A stretch of DNA of 64,000 bases from Paralithodes platypus (Eukaryota; Arthropoda; Malacostraca; Decapoda; Lithodidae). The DNA is taken from contig CM064501.1 of assembly GCA_032716605.1 (NCBI GenBank), forward strand, positions 26,310,631-26,374,630, written 5' to 3'. The translations under genes were made by a program, and so were the position numbers. Positions 48,863 to 59,606 of this stretch are shown in pieces. The notes under the pieces are model-generated. The model made no database searches. It was not told where the DNA came from and saw only the letters and a list, made by a program, of their open reading frames with translations. Within the stretch, counting starts at the first letter, position 1; each line of letters starts with the position of its first letter.

Positions 48863-50665
48863 TGTGACGTTAACCACTCCGTTAGAACCGCATGGCTTGT
48901 CCTACAGTGACCCGCTAGGATCGCCAGGGCAGTGGATGGGGCTACAGTTTATGTATTAGAGTGTGCTTTATTTCATATGAAAGCTTGTGTCATGGGCAGT
49001 CCAGAAAGGCTCTTTGTTTTCACCCATGTCAAGGCTTTCTATATTTAATTGTAAAGTATATGTTTTATCATTAACTAGTAATGATGGGATCTGGGAGAGA
49101 GAGAGAGAGTAGAACAGAGTGAGAGGGAGCGCGTAGTGTTTTTGTCCCGCTCGATGACGTCACGGCTGGCTGCCTCGTTCGTGGGGGTTGGTTGAGAGAG
49201 GTCCTTTCCATGCTGTTAGCTACCTTGCTAGTGGCTAGAGGACTTGTAACTGCTTTTTTCCCACGCGGCTCGAGCTGGTGCGAGTATATATACAGTTCCT
49301 CGCCACTCTCTCCCTCAGATCTGGTTTCTAGAATGCACCCATCTTTTTCCCTTGCTACCTGTACCCCGCTCGCACCTGAGAATCTTTTCCTCTGCCTATC
49401 TCTCTCATTTTCCATATCTTTCACCACCTTTTATTAATATTATACCCCCTCTGGTTAACTCTGCAAAATCAGCTTCATGCTGGCCAGTTGTATTGTGCGT
49501 TAAGGTCTGATATAACCCATGTATGTTAGTTGTTAAGATAAATGGATCACGAAGCATTGGTTGGCATTTATATTGTTTAAGTACTGCATCCTTTAATTAT
49601 TAGTGTTCTGCTGGATTAGATAATGCTAGACTAGGAGTCTGATATTATAAGGTATTGTTTCCTATGAGTGCTGGCTTTAGTTAAAAGCTGCACGACATAC
49701 CTGAGAACTGGAGTTGATTGAGTAAATTCTAGTCTGTGTGCCATTGAGAATAGAGCATGCACGAATGAGGGCTTTTTGCCTATACCATTCTGCACTGTTC
49801 TAGTCTCGATTGTTTGTCTTTGAGGTACGCCAGGAGAACGCTTAATACTTCGGTATTAAGGTTTCTCAAGAGAGCTACCCTTCATTATAACGTAATATTT
49901 GACGCACAGACTTGAGATTTGCACTAGGCTATGCGGCATGCCATGCGCACCAGTATCTCGTATCATTGACTCTAGCTAGACTTTATCAATCATAGTAGAC
50001 ATTAAGTATATTAACCTAATTACTCTTTTTATGCATACCCGTTTATGATTACACAAGCATTTCGCAGCCTAGTTGTATGTATTGAGACACAAACGACTTA
50101 GGCTCTTTTTGTTGATAGGAATACTGCATTGTCGTGGCGATTATTATTATTGTTGTTGTGTTTAGGATAATCTTGGCTCCGACGGCATTATATATTCTGC
50201 CTTTTTGTGTGCATAGCCTGCACGAGCATTGTTCCGCTGCCTGCCTTTTTGGGTTCCATTTCCGATACGAGCATCTTTATAGCATCTAACATTTAAAGAC
50301 GATTCCTTGTTAGTGTTGAAGGACTTTAGTGCACTTTCTTTCATGCAGGAGTGCCTGACATTTATTGATTAAAGTAACGTAAGCTGTAACTTCTCTTACC
50401 ACCTTACTTTGCATACCATAACCAAGCACCTTCGGTTATAGGTAGTAATAGGCTGTTTTCACATAACATTAAGCCTAGAGTAGACGCACATTTATTGAGA
50501 GTTTGATAGCCTATTATTGCATATAGAACTCAGTAGAGTATTTGTGTTCTTTGTTCACTGGGAATATACATCAGAGGTTGGAGCTAGCGCTTTCCGTTGT
50601 AACATTTATGCCATTACTAGTCCAATGAATAAGAGCCCTGATATATTTGAACCCCAGTCGTAACA
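48863..50665 (+). repeat. 3' LTR of Gmr1-like element
   Basis: 1803 bp, nearly identical to the 5' LTR and followed by target copy GTAG (50666-50669). Confidence 0.9.
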
Positions 50666-50675
50666 GTAGGCATAG

Positions 50676-51368
50676 CTAGAATACGGGGCTTGTTGGGGGG
50701 GGCTGCGGAGGGTTGGTGGGGGAAGAGTTCACTGGGGTTGGACTTTCACCGGAAGTCATTTTGGAAGGGTGCACGGAGTCTTGGATAGGGGCTAAAAGGT
50801 TGGATAGGGGATTCATCGAACTGCGTAGGCATTCTTCTCTGATGGCGAGCATATGTTCTTCGAATAAGCCATACGGGTCGAGATGGGCGGTGATGTGGGG
50901 TGGGAGGATGTTTAACAATGCGGTGAATAAGAGTTCATTTTGTTGGTCATAATCTTCATAGCTATACGTGGTCCTCACGTATCTGTAGAGTTGTATGAGG
51001 GTCACATTTATATCCCCTTCATACTTGATCTCGTCGACTTTTATTATTTTGGGGGCGACGGCGGAACCCAAAAGTGGATCTAAAGTCCGGATCACGAAGG
51101 ATCGAAACTGGTTCCAGGTACTCTCTGGCGTATTCTGTGTCACCATTTGGTGAATAAATTCTTTAAAGGTAGGCTTATCAACAAGTTGGGAAACGGCTTC
51201 TCCCAACTGTACAATATGCAAAATTGCCATGGCGATTTGTTCGCGGTCATTATGAAGTACCACATCGTACACTGGCTTTATTATGTCTAAGTAACTGGTG
51301 ATATCATATGTGTTTACATCATACTTGGGAATGTGTGCGAGTGGCTGAAGATTTCGCGATGTTGCCAT
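50676..51368 (-). CDS. gag (capsid-like) of LARD-like element, internal 2
   Basis: Near-identical to the ORF at 36982-37674, with the same start MATSRNLQ and the same proline-rich tail. The Gmr1-like insertion lies seven bases beyond its stop codon, so the ORF itself is undamaged. No zinc knuckle or polymerase follows. Confidence 0.65.
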   Translation of the reverse strand: MATSRNLQPLAHIPKYDVNTYDITSYLDIIKPVYDVVLHNDREQIAMAILHIVQLGEAVSQLVDKPTFKEFIHQMVTQNTPESTWNQFRSFVIRTLDPLLGSAVAPKIIKVDEIKYEGDINVTLIQLYRYVRTTYSYEDYDQQNELLFTALLNILPPHITAHLDPYGLFEEHMLAIREECLRSSMNPLSNLLAPIQDSVHPSKMTSGESPTPVNSSPTNPPQPPPTSPVF

Positions 51369-51419
51369 GCTTCTACTGTTCCAAACTTGCAGTGTAATGC
51401 AACCTTTTATCCGAATCAA

Positions 51420-51437
51420 GAACCACCGCTGCCGCCA
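51420..51437 (-). promoter_or_regulatory. primer-binding site, internal 2
   Basis: Same 18 bases as at 37726-37743, one base from LTR C. Confidence 0.7.
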
Positions 51438-51438
51438 A

Positions 51439-54400
51439 TGTTATGCCCTGTTTTTCTACAGGTTTAACTTGGGTAATGTGAGTTCTAAATTGACTGGGTA
51501 TATAAGGCTGCATGCACAATACAAGATATGAGGAATAGAGAACACAAAGAAACACATGGTAGCAAGTTACATGATCACGTTTATTGATATACCACTGCAG
51601 AATACTTGTGTAAGACAATATAATAGAATTGAACAACACTAGCATAAGTGGATCTGGATGGAGCCTAGTCTCCCACTTCCAACGTTAGGTATTAATCTTC
51701 TGATCACTGGCTTTGATTTCACAGGTTTATATACCGAAGACCATCAATGTTACTTATAGATTCATATTCACTGTTAGATTTATTACTGGTAGCTCTGGTG
51801 CACAAGTAGTAGTTCACAGACTAGATTAGACACGCATTTTTAGAGCACGGGAATTCTAGTAACCTCAGGGGGTACTGATCTAAGTTTTATATCCTTGTCT
51901 CAGAAATACATAGAACGCAAATCAGTGGGCGAACGTTAGATATCACTAGAGTTTTAATATCTGAATAAGGTAATTACGAGAGTCAAGGTCGCCTGTTAAT
52001 TAAAGAGCACTGATCGCTTAGTACGTCCCAAATGGAATGGTTAAGTATGAATTACACTGGGCAAGGTCTTAGCCACTTCGTAGAAATATTAATTAGTGAA
52101 TCTAAAACAGCACAGTAATATGTAGTACTGCTAAAGGGAATCTTGGGTAGTATCTGATGGGTCTGGTCCTGGTTATCTTGCGTCCATGATGTTGGGGGCT
52201 AACGACTGGTTCCGCGGCCGTCCAGGGGGGCCATATGTGTGAAGTTCTTCAATACGTGGGCAGGTCCTTCTATACAAATCTGCCACGGAGTCTGCCGGTT
52301 CTGGGATCTCACTCCGGAACAACACAAGGGCAGAGCTAGAAATTAACTGCAGGGTAGTGACCCCTGGTTGGTGTCTAGCTTTCAACTGATTTGGCTGGGG
52401 GCGGGAGTTAGATTTATAGGCTCGGTTCTGGACCCTGTAGACAGTAGGGATCTCGAGTCTTATGGACTTAATTGAGCTCTCAATAGATATGGGGACTAGG
52501 TAAGATGGTATTTACTGTCGTGGCACAGGGCGATAGGAAGCCTTTATATTTTCATATAACTGAGCCTTAGTAAGAGGTACTATTTTGGCTATACTGGACG
52601 TATTTAGGGGAGAGAGACTGGATCTACTTTGCGAGGAGGATGGGGACAGCTGTGATAGGAGCGTCTCTCTAGATTGTTCAATCTTCATTCTATGGTATAG
52701 CTGAGGTGCTAATTTAGTGATCAGAGCATGCAAGAAAGGTAAATGGTTTATTGTGAGTTAATAGAGGTTAGTAAAGGTGTTAGTCATTCATGGTTAGTTC
52801 ATTGATAGGAAGAATTCCTGTGCTACCTGGCAATGACTCGAAAGTCAAAACAGGGGCCAGGTATACCTCCGCGGGGGTGGGGGTCTCCCTCCTCGGGTGG
52901 GCAAAAAGGGGGAGCTGGGCGCCCTCTCTCTGATATAGTCGTCCGGCGGCTGTGACTAGGGGCTTGCCATATCACCAGTGTTTGTAATAACCCTCTGTGT
53001 ATGAGACAGATGTGAGTGTCTTTAATACCAAAACCGAAGGTGCCTTAGCTAGCTGGTTTTACTCGGCTGGTTGTTAATTGTAGGGTTTGCTGGATATGGT
53101 GGAGACTGGGTTGCTAACTCTGCCACATTTATCTGGAAGTATGGCAATAGAAGTTAGTTACTGGCGGGGCGGCTAGCCTCGCACCGACGACCATTGGGTG
53201 CAGGGTTGTGAATGTGTTGTAAGAGAATAGATGGCATGCAAGGGGCTAGTAAAGTTCTAATGTTGTTCTGGCCTACTAAGTGAAGGTAGGCTGGATAGGA
53301 GTATATATATAAAAGGTTGGAGAGCGTTAGTAACGGACAATTCAAGGATCTTCAAGAGGTATGAGAGAGAGGCTAGGTCGGACAAGAGTCGAGAAGCGCG
53401 GGTGTCTTAATGAGAGGGGGGGGGGGAGTTCAAGGGCTACAGGGAAATTTTGCCCCTAAGGTCCCTGGGCGTGGTGGTGGCATTAGGCTACAATTGATAT
53501 GGAAGTTTGAAAAGGCAGTAGAATACGTTAGCCAAATGCTACCGGGGAATGCAACTATGGGGTGGTATATGAGTCTGGAAAAGATAGAGTTATGTGATCA
53601 GTCAGAGGGTTATGGATACTATTAGTTGGCCCTGGGAACTGCGTTTTCTATTAAATATAAAATACCACCCACAGCGGCAGTTCGTAGGGGTACTTAGTTA
53701 TTGTTTCGGGGTACTTATGACAGATACTGGTAACCAGGTTATCTTATACAATCTCTGGTTGGGGTAAGAGGTGTAAGACACGAAATAAATTGGCGTAGTG
53801 TGGGCTGTGGATACGAAGGAGGCAAGGGGAAGACGTATGACAATTGTGGAAAGTAAATGGAAAAAGGTGAACACAATGGCGGATAAAAATACTTAACCTA
53901 AGGATTGCATACATAGATTTATGGGGCGATGGGTCTTCAGAAGCTTAGTCTGGCAAGACAAGATGTTAGGGAATGTTAATATTAATACTTAGTTACTAGA
54001 GGAACAGTGCAAGGGGCGACTGGGCACGGGTTACATATATCTATACTCGTCATGGAAAATGATATACGAGGTCTAGGGACAGCGTGGGTGTTTTAACTTC
54101 TAAGATATATAACATCTACTTCTCGGATGCAAGAACATACATAGATATAATTATGGCTGTCTGATGTGTTGGCATTGGCTCAACGTCGGGACAGGCATGG
54201 GTGTTTTTAATATTAATGTATATTCCTGTTCATCATCTTTGTAGTTAGGAGTGTAGGACACGAGGGGGTTAGTGTACGTGAGGTGTGGAAAATGGTCAGT
54301 TTTAGAAAAGGTAAATGGGTGTGTCCTGGAGCTGTTTAGCCCTGCGGGCTTGGGCTGTCTGAAATGGCTGGCTCGGTCAGCTGGTCCTTTAGTTCTGTGG

Positions 54401-54474
54401 ACCTTTCCTTTGGTGTTTCTGTGTGGTGTTCGTTCATGGCTTCTGTGGTGGGCTTCTCGTTCTGGGGCATTTTA
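51439..54474 (-). repeat. LTR C (outermost 5' LTR)
   Basis: Complete copy ending in CATTTTA on the plus strand, then target copy AATAC and fold-back sequence. That the break falls exactly where A and B pass into the polypurine tract defines the LTR boundary. Confidence 0.85.
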
Positions 54475-54479
54475 AATAC

Positions 54480-55133
54480 TGTTAGCCCACAAATTTATAT
54501 TAATATTACAGTATATGCCTAGCTATTTTTAGTTATGTAAAGTATGGTATTACTGGTAACTGGGAATTGTTGATAGCGTATCTCTGGCAAGCCTCAAAAC
54601 CTGGTAATGTTGACACTTATTGCATTAACACGTGTCAAAATATTCACACCGTGCACAAAATTGATGCTTTGAAAGGGCTACATCAGTAAACAAATGAAAA
54701 TCAATAATAATCAAAATATGTATAAGATGAGGAATAGGCTATCAGCTGGCAGCCCGAAATTGCCCGAATCGTCCGCACGCGAATTCACGCAGAGCCTCCG
54801 AGATCAGTGGTCTTCTAAAACTTATAATAACATTATTCAATATCAGTTTCAATATCATGCATTATATCATGTTAATAAAATTACATAGTGGTCAAATCCA
54901 ATATTTAGTCACACTGACTCCAATTATATAAGAATGTTATGAACAAAATGACGAAGGGAAAACTGAAGACCTGCCTAGTGAGAGTCCTTCAAATTCCAAT
55001 ATTTTCCCCTGTTTAAGGGAAAGATTTTCCCTTCCCAAGGGAAAGGAAAGGGAAGGATTTTTTAAGAATACCAAATCGAAAGAAAATTCCTTCCTTTCAT
55101 TTTCGAAGGGAAAGAATTGTTTAAGAATACGAC
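54480..55133 (-). repeat. right arm of fold-back element, outer part
   Basis: Reverse complement of about 20574-21208, ending GAATACGAC at the terminus. Small indels only (for example near 54790). Confidence 0.85.
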
Positions 55134-55674
55134 TCTTAGACCTTTTGGGTGGCAGTGCATGGATCAAAGCTGAACCATCAATGATGATGTCATCTGCCTC
55201 TGACTCTTGGTCTGGAAGCGTGATGTGTTTCTCAAGTATGGAGGTCAGTTGGGACTTCTGACAGCTATAAATCTTTCCACCATCACTTAGAGACGCAGGA
55301 AATGACTGATTTTCGTGCTGAAAGAACTCCTGCAGGTCGCACTCCCTGATCTGACAGGAGATGAACAGCTTTGAAAAAAGCTGACCGTCTTCTTTCAGCT
55401 GCTTCTGTTTTTATGCTTCTTTAACAGGCTTATCTTGACAGAAGTTAAGTCTTTGCCTCCTGATGGGCTCATAGAATGATGTTGGATTATCTTCCAATCT
55501 TTTCACAAAGTCTTGGTATTGTGTCCTACCATTCTGCAAGTGACTGTGAACAAGCTCAGCAGAGCTGGGATGAGCTACATCTTTCGTGTCAATTGAGAAC
55601 AAATCTGACACTGAACCCCATGCTGAGTTACACAACAGGGAAGTCACCAGTGTGCCCTGGTTGTGCACTAACAT
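55134..55674 (-). pseudogene. XPG/PIN-like nuclease protein, upstream part
   Basis: This is the continuation of 19419-20567 on the other side of the fold-back insertion. The minus strand reads open from 55674 to the insertion with one in-frame stop (about 55411), through LFSKLFISCQIRECDLQEFF, FFQHENQSFPASLS and IIIDGSALIHALPPKRSK. The frame resumes at 20567 with TFAEYAALDFLP, giving K-T-F across the target duplication. Sequence upstream of 55674 to the TIR shows no further convincing coding sequence, so the N-terminus may be lost. Confidence 0.7.
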
Positions 55675-55984
55675 TCACTCTATTAGTATACCAACACCTT
55701 GTAAATAATATTTACATCCTTTGAGAAAAGTTTTAGATCAATTAGAATCTATGACCCCAAAAACTCTGTAGATAAAAAAAGGCATTCATTGTGGCCAGTG
55801 ACAGATGCTGAGATAAGATTAATACTACGTTTGGCCGCCATATTGGACGCCATCTCTTTGTTTTAGTACTTGGAATTGAAAGCGTGACAATAATAACTTT
55901 AATAAAGAACAAATTGGTGATTGAATGGGATTATAAACCATGTTAAATGCATCAGTAACACCCATATTCTCGAAGATGATGCAA

Positions 55985-56153
55985 TTGGCCAATGAATGGC
56001 AGCCATCTTGGAAAAAGAGGCAGCCATCTTGGATTTTTTGTGTGGCTAACACCCTTTTATGAAAGAGTGGTTCTTTGAGAATGGCTGTGCCAAATTTTAT
56101 GCTTGCATGATTAAGTGAACTATTTTGGGGTATTTTTGCATTTATCTGCTCCA
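55985..56153 (-). repeat. right terminal inverted repeat of Academ-like element
   Basis: Pairs with 18940-19105 and includes two CAAGATGGC copies on the minus strand. Confidence 0.7.
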
Positions 56154-57763
56154 ATAATAGGAAATAATATATATGTATCGCAAAAAGGCAGAACAAACAC
56201 GGCAAAAGTTTATAAGCACAATATTGCCAGAATTCTGCATGACTGGTTTAAGATACATATTATCTTCTCGTTCCAGCCGACATATTCTGTTTGCACCCGT
56301 CTCTCACATGGACCGAATGAACTGGGTAGTCAGTGTATCTTTGAAAATATGTGTACATTTCTCCCTCTCCCTTCGGTGACTTATGCTATATTCTGTATGT
56401 TGACTTTATGTATAGTCTTTCTCAACTCAACTGTTATCTTTCTCTACTCTCTGTTGACTTTCTTTGTCCTGTGTTGGTGCTCTCTACTATTTGCGGACTT
56501 CCTCTACTCTGTTGACTTTCTTTTCTGCTCGATGTTGACATTTTCTCCACTCGGTGAACTTTTCTTCTCTCGATTACCGAATGTACTATTAAATGAACGG
56601 TCTATTTTCAGAAATCAATAAGTAGTTTAGTTTTAAACTCTGTGTTATGTTTTTTGTTCTCTCTCTCTCTCAATTATATCAATAACATGTATGTAGAATT
56701 AATTAACACTATCTCAAAGTTCGCTGATGACAATAAGCTTGGAAACTCAGTATTAACCGAAACAAACTAATAAGATACAATCGGATTAAGGAAAGAGTTA
56801 GTTGTTTTTTCTGGACCCCCTTCTCGCTCATGTTTAGCCATTTAGTTTTGAGATTTTAAGACCTTTCGTGCAATTAAATTCTAGGAGGAGTCTGTAAATA
56901 CCAATCGAGCAGGGCTATACCCGAGACCTCATAGGTACGTGATAAGAAGTCGCTGGAACCCTTATTTCATTTGTTTGGCCTCCCTTACTGTTTCTGTTTG
57001 TGTCTCACCTACACAGAGAGTAATCCAGCTAGCTCTCACAAACACTTCCTCCTCCTATCCACCTCAGTACACTAAAGAAGCACACTACATTTCTTTCCAT
57101 ACATAACCAGGAATGGGGGGGGGGAGAGAGGTCCCACAAATATCCCCATCACTAACTGCCCTTCACCAGCCGACCCTTCAAAATGCTCTGGACCACGGCC
57201 TGTCATTTTTACTACAAATTTCAGCAATATTCGCAGCCTTTATTCTAACTTTCCCTTTGTCGACAACCACCTCTCCTCCAACAAACCTCGCCGCCAATGG
57301 GGAGCCACCTTGCGAGCGGTGGCTGGGCTTGAAGCGTGGCCGATGATCTCACCTATTTAGGTAGCGACCCTATCATTCTAGGGTTCGAGTTTCATCGACC
57401 TCGTGGACCAAGTGCTCCCCCTTCATCACTGGTAAGAGTGGGGCCTTCCAGTGATGTCGTACTCCTCAGCCCTGTCTTACTGTTGATGACTTGGCGTACC
57501 TTGGATTTCTGTTTTGGATATTCGTTGGTTTTGTTGGAGGGAGTTTGTGGGTGGCTCCTGCTCATTCCCGTTGAACTGGGGTCGCATCTGTGACCCCTTT
57601 ACGCCAAGCCAGGGAGCTAGGTGTTGTGCCGAACTCGACGGACGGAGGCACCTTCATGACACCTTTCTTCCCTGGCGTATGCTCTAGTTGGATCCCTGGG
57701 TCAATTTTGTCTTGTCCCCTAAATGTGGCTCCGTGGTGGGTATGGGACCGGCTGCAGTGAATT
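56154..57763. other. mostly non-coding, with LINE remnant and probable LINE 5' UTR
   Basis: The stretch holds a small RT remnant (listed separately), the diverged repeat shared with 6135-6220 (near 56815-56870), a poly-G run at 57114-57123, and then sequence leading directly to the ORF at 57764 that may be its 5' UTR. Confidence 0.5.
56669..56757 (+). pseudogene. LINE RT catalytic-box remnant
   Basis: The plus strand encodes INNMYVELINTISKFADDNKLG, matching the IND...FADDTKLG region of CR1/Rex-like LINE reverse transcriptases. Only about 30 codons survive. Confidence 0.55.
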
Positions 57764-59554
57764 ATGAATTTACGTATTATGGCTTCTTCCATCCCTTTAA
57801 CTGTTGACGACTCTGGCGATCTTTCTGTTTCCCCTCCTGATCTTCCCCCTTCTCTTGTGGTGACTATGCAGCCTTTCCAGGCAGGCAGGACACAAAGACC
57901 TCCGTCGAGTAGGTCCCGTCGTCCTCAGAGAGCTGTTGGGTCCTTTCATGAGCCGAGTTTAAGAGTTCCCTTCACCAAGATTGTGGTGGTTCGTGCCCCC
58001 GAGGGAATAAATATGCAACGAAATTACATATTCAAAACTAACAGAGATTTAGTTCGTGCCTGTGGTTCTTCCCCGAAGGTGGTTCCGCAAGCTGATGGTA
58101 GCCTCCTAGTTGAGGTAGCAGATGAGGAGCAAAGTGCTCGCCTTCTGTCCACGACGTCACTTGTGGGCCAGCCGGTTGGGTGTTCCCCGCATGGTACCCT
58201 CAATCACTCTCACGGAGTTGTTTATGCGAAAGAGCTAGTGATGTATGACGAGGTGCACCTCCAGGTAGAATTTGCTTCGCAACATGTACTCAAAGTCGAA
58301 CGTATTAAAAAGAGGGTTGATGGTGAGCTTGTCCCCACACCGACCCTATTCCTCACCTTTGACCTCTTAGACCTTCCTGACCTTCTGATGGCTGCCTGGT
58401 ACCGCTACAGGGTTAAGCCTTATGTTCTGCAACCACGACGTTGTTTCCATTGCCAGCGTTTTGGACATATCGGGCGTTCCTGCAGACGACTTGCTCAGGG
58501 ACTACCGTCTGTGTGCGTCTCCTGTGGGGGTTCTGTACATGAGGGTATGGACTGCCCGGGTCTGGTGTCCTACGTGAATTGTGGAGGTGGACACACTGCT
58601 TCGTCCAAGTCTTGTGATCGATATAGGTTTGAACAGGAGGTATTGTCTGTACGTGCAAAAGAGAAACTGAGCTTTGCTGAAGCTAAAGATCGTGTGTCAT
58701 CTATGTTTGTTCGACCTGGTGTTTCGTTTGCGTCTCTCCTTACAAAGTCCAAGCCTGCTGCACCTATGCATAATGTTCCTTCTGTGAGCCGTCACAAGTC
58801 TTCCGCTCCACGAACGGACCTCCCTTCGCGAGTCTCCTCCGATGCCAAGCGTCCTCCTGGTCCTCCTTGTGGGACGTCTGAGAATCCTGTGGAACCTCCC
58901 TCGCTACCTGTACCCAAGGCTGACGGTCCCTCTGTCGTTGTGCGACCTCTTTCTGTGACAAGCTCTGTGGCTGGTCGTAATCCCGATTCAGCAAGTACTG
59001 GCATGGAGATTGAGGTTGAGATTGCCACCCTCAAGCGGGCAAGGAGTGTGGAATTTTTGGAGGAGACCCCTCCTTCTAAGGTTCAAACAAGCGTGCCTCT
59101 CGGGGACTCTGAGAGTGACCCTCCCTCAGGGTCTAAAAATGATTTGACATCACTGTGGGTGGCTGATAAGGACAGCCTTTCTGGGGTTCCAGTTCCTGCA
59201 CCTAGCTCCATTGTGACAGGGGATGCGTCTTCGAATGCACAAGCGGCTTGCTCACCAGCTCCCTCTGACCCAGCCTCCTGCAAACAGCCTTCGGTTGAGG
59301 ACGGTCATGGTCCGGGTGACCCTGTCGTGGCACCTGATCACTCGTTAAGGGCTGCGGACAAGGCAGGTATGTCCACACGGAGGGTCTATGTGCCTCAGTC
59401 TCGTACTACTGCTAGGGCGGATGTGACTGTGGATAGAGATTCCTCCAAACGTTGTGACGTTAGATTATCATCATCATCCTCTCGATTGGTTAGACTGGGA
59501 CACCCCCCTGGGAAGAAGGGCTTTAAAACCCTTCCCAGCGAAAGTCCTACATAG
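57764..59554 (+). CDS. LINE ORF1 (gag-like, zinc-knuckle protein)
   Basis: The 596-codon ORF has ATGs at 57764 and 57779; either could be the start. After a Pro/Ser-rich N-terminus comes a folded region (~65-215, FTKIVVVRAPEGINMQRNYI ... DLLDLPDLLMAAWYRYRVKPYV), then three knuckles: CFHCQRFGHIGRSC (~227-240), CVSCGGSVHEGMDC (~250-263) and a third, YVNCGGGHTASSKSC, whose first Cys is Tyr. The C-terminal half is low-complexity. This is the standard ORF1 of I/jockey-type LINEs, which coats the RNA in the particle. It is intact while the ORF2 behind it is broken. Confidence 0.8.
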   Translation: MNLRIMASSIPLTVDDSGDLSVSPPDLPPSLVVTMQPFQAGRTQRPPSSRSRRPQRAVGSFHEPSLRVPFTKIVVVRAPEGINMQRNYIFKTNRDLVRACGSSPKVVPQADGSLLVEVADEEQSARLLSTTSLVGQPVGCSPHGTLNHSHGVVYAKELVMYDEVHLQVEFASQHVLKVERIKKRVDGELVPTPTLFLTFDLLDLPDLLMAAWYRYRVKPYVLQPRRCFHCQRFGHIGRSCRRLAQGLPSVCVSCGGSVHEGMDCPGLVSYVNCGGGHTASSKSCDRYRFEQEVLSVRAKEKLSFAEAKDRVSSMFVRPGVSFASLLTKSKPAAPMHNVPSVSRHKSSAPRTDLPSRVSSDAKRPPGPPCGTSENPVEPPSLPVPKADGPSVVVRPLSVTSSVAGRNPDSASTGMEIEVEIATLKRARSVEFLEETPPSKVQTSVPLGDSESDPPSGSKNDLTSLWVADKDSLSGVPVPAPSSIVTGDASSNAQAACSPAPSDPASCKQPSVEDGHGPGDPVVAPDHSLRAADKAGMSTRRVYVPQSRTTARADVTVDRDSSKRCDVRLSSSSSRLVRLGHPPGKKGFKTLPSESPT

Positions 59555-59606
59555 GTATTTGTACTTTTAATCTTTTATATTTTTAATTTTTAATTAGTAA
59601 CACCTT

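Larger units (their letters stand above)
42819..50665 (+). mobile_element. Gmr1-like Ty3-type LTR retrotransposon (RT deleted)
   Basis: Long LTRs (1.80 kb) with TGTGACG start and GTAACA end flank a 4.2-kb interior. The order of parts is PBS, gag with SCAN-like capsid, CCHC knuckle, protease, integrase (part), RNase H, polypurine tract. Integrase before RNase H is the arrangement of the Gmr1 group, and the SCAN domain of vertebrates is thought to derive from gag of such elements. RT and the N-terminal half of integrase are missing. The two LTRs differ at only a handful of sites, so insertion was recent. It lies inside internal 2 of the LARD array. Confidence 0.85.
31907..54474 (-). mobile_element. 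LARD-like LTR retroelement, tandem array sharing LTRs
   Basis: Three 3.04-kb LTRs alternate with two ~2.80-kb internal regions, all in minus orientation: LTR C, internal 2, LTR B, internal 1, LTR A. Each internal region has a primer-binding site, a gag ORF, a long Pro/Ser/Thr-rich stretch, a minisatellite and a polypurine tract, but no protease, RT, RNase H or integrase. Flanks ATTAC (31902-31906) and AATAC (54475-54479) are a one-mismatch 5-bp target duplication, and the fold-back left arm has the empty site. The shared central LTR indicates unequal recombination between LTRs. Internal 2 is interrupted by the Gmr1-like element. A non-autonomous element moved in trans is inferred. Confidence 0.8.
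20574..55133. mobile_element. giant fold-back (palindromic) element with nested insertions
   Basis: The element starts GTCGTATTCTTAAACAATTC and ends with the reverse complement. The left arm (20574-25256) and right arm (25291-28900, 31797-31906, 54480-55133) are inverted copies, separated at the centre by a 34-bp spacer. After subtracting a SINE, a LINE and an LTR-element array from the right arm, the original element was about 9.4 kb. No transposase or other protein motif is visible in either arm. Seven-bp target duplications flank it, and it sits inside the coding sequence of the Academ-like element. Mobilisation must have been supplied in trans. Confidence 0.8.
18940..56153 (-). mobile_element. 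Academ-like DNA transposon split by nested insertions
   Basis: The left end (18940 onward: TGGAGCAGATAAGTGCAAA) and the reverse complement of the right end (TGGAGCAGATAAATGCAAA, ending at 56153) align over about 165 bp, including TAGTTCACTTAATCATGCAAGCAT and two CAAGATGGC copies on each side. Between them, once the 34.6-kb fold-back insertion is removed, lies about 2.6 kb carrying one gene on the minus strand with a PIN/XPG-like nuclease pattern and a nine-cysteine tail. From memory, XPG-like nuclease plus a Cys-rich finger is described for the Academ superfamily. Target duplication is not clear: ATATAG flanks the left end, ATAATAG the right. The superfamily call is therefore tentative, the TIR pairing is not. 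Confidence 0.6.
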
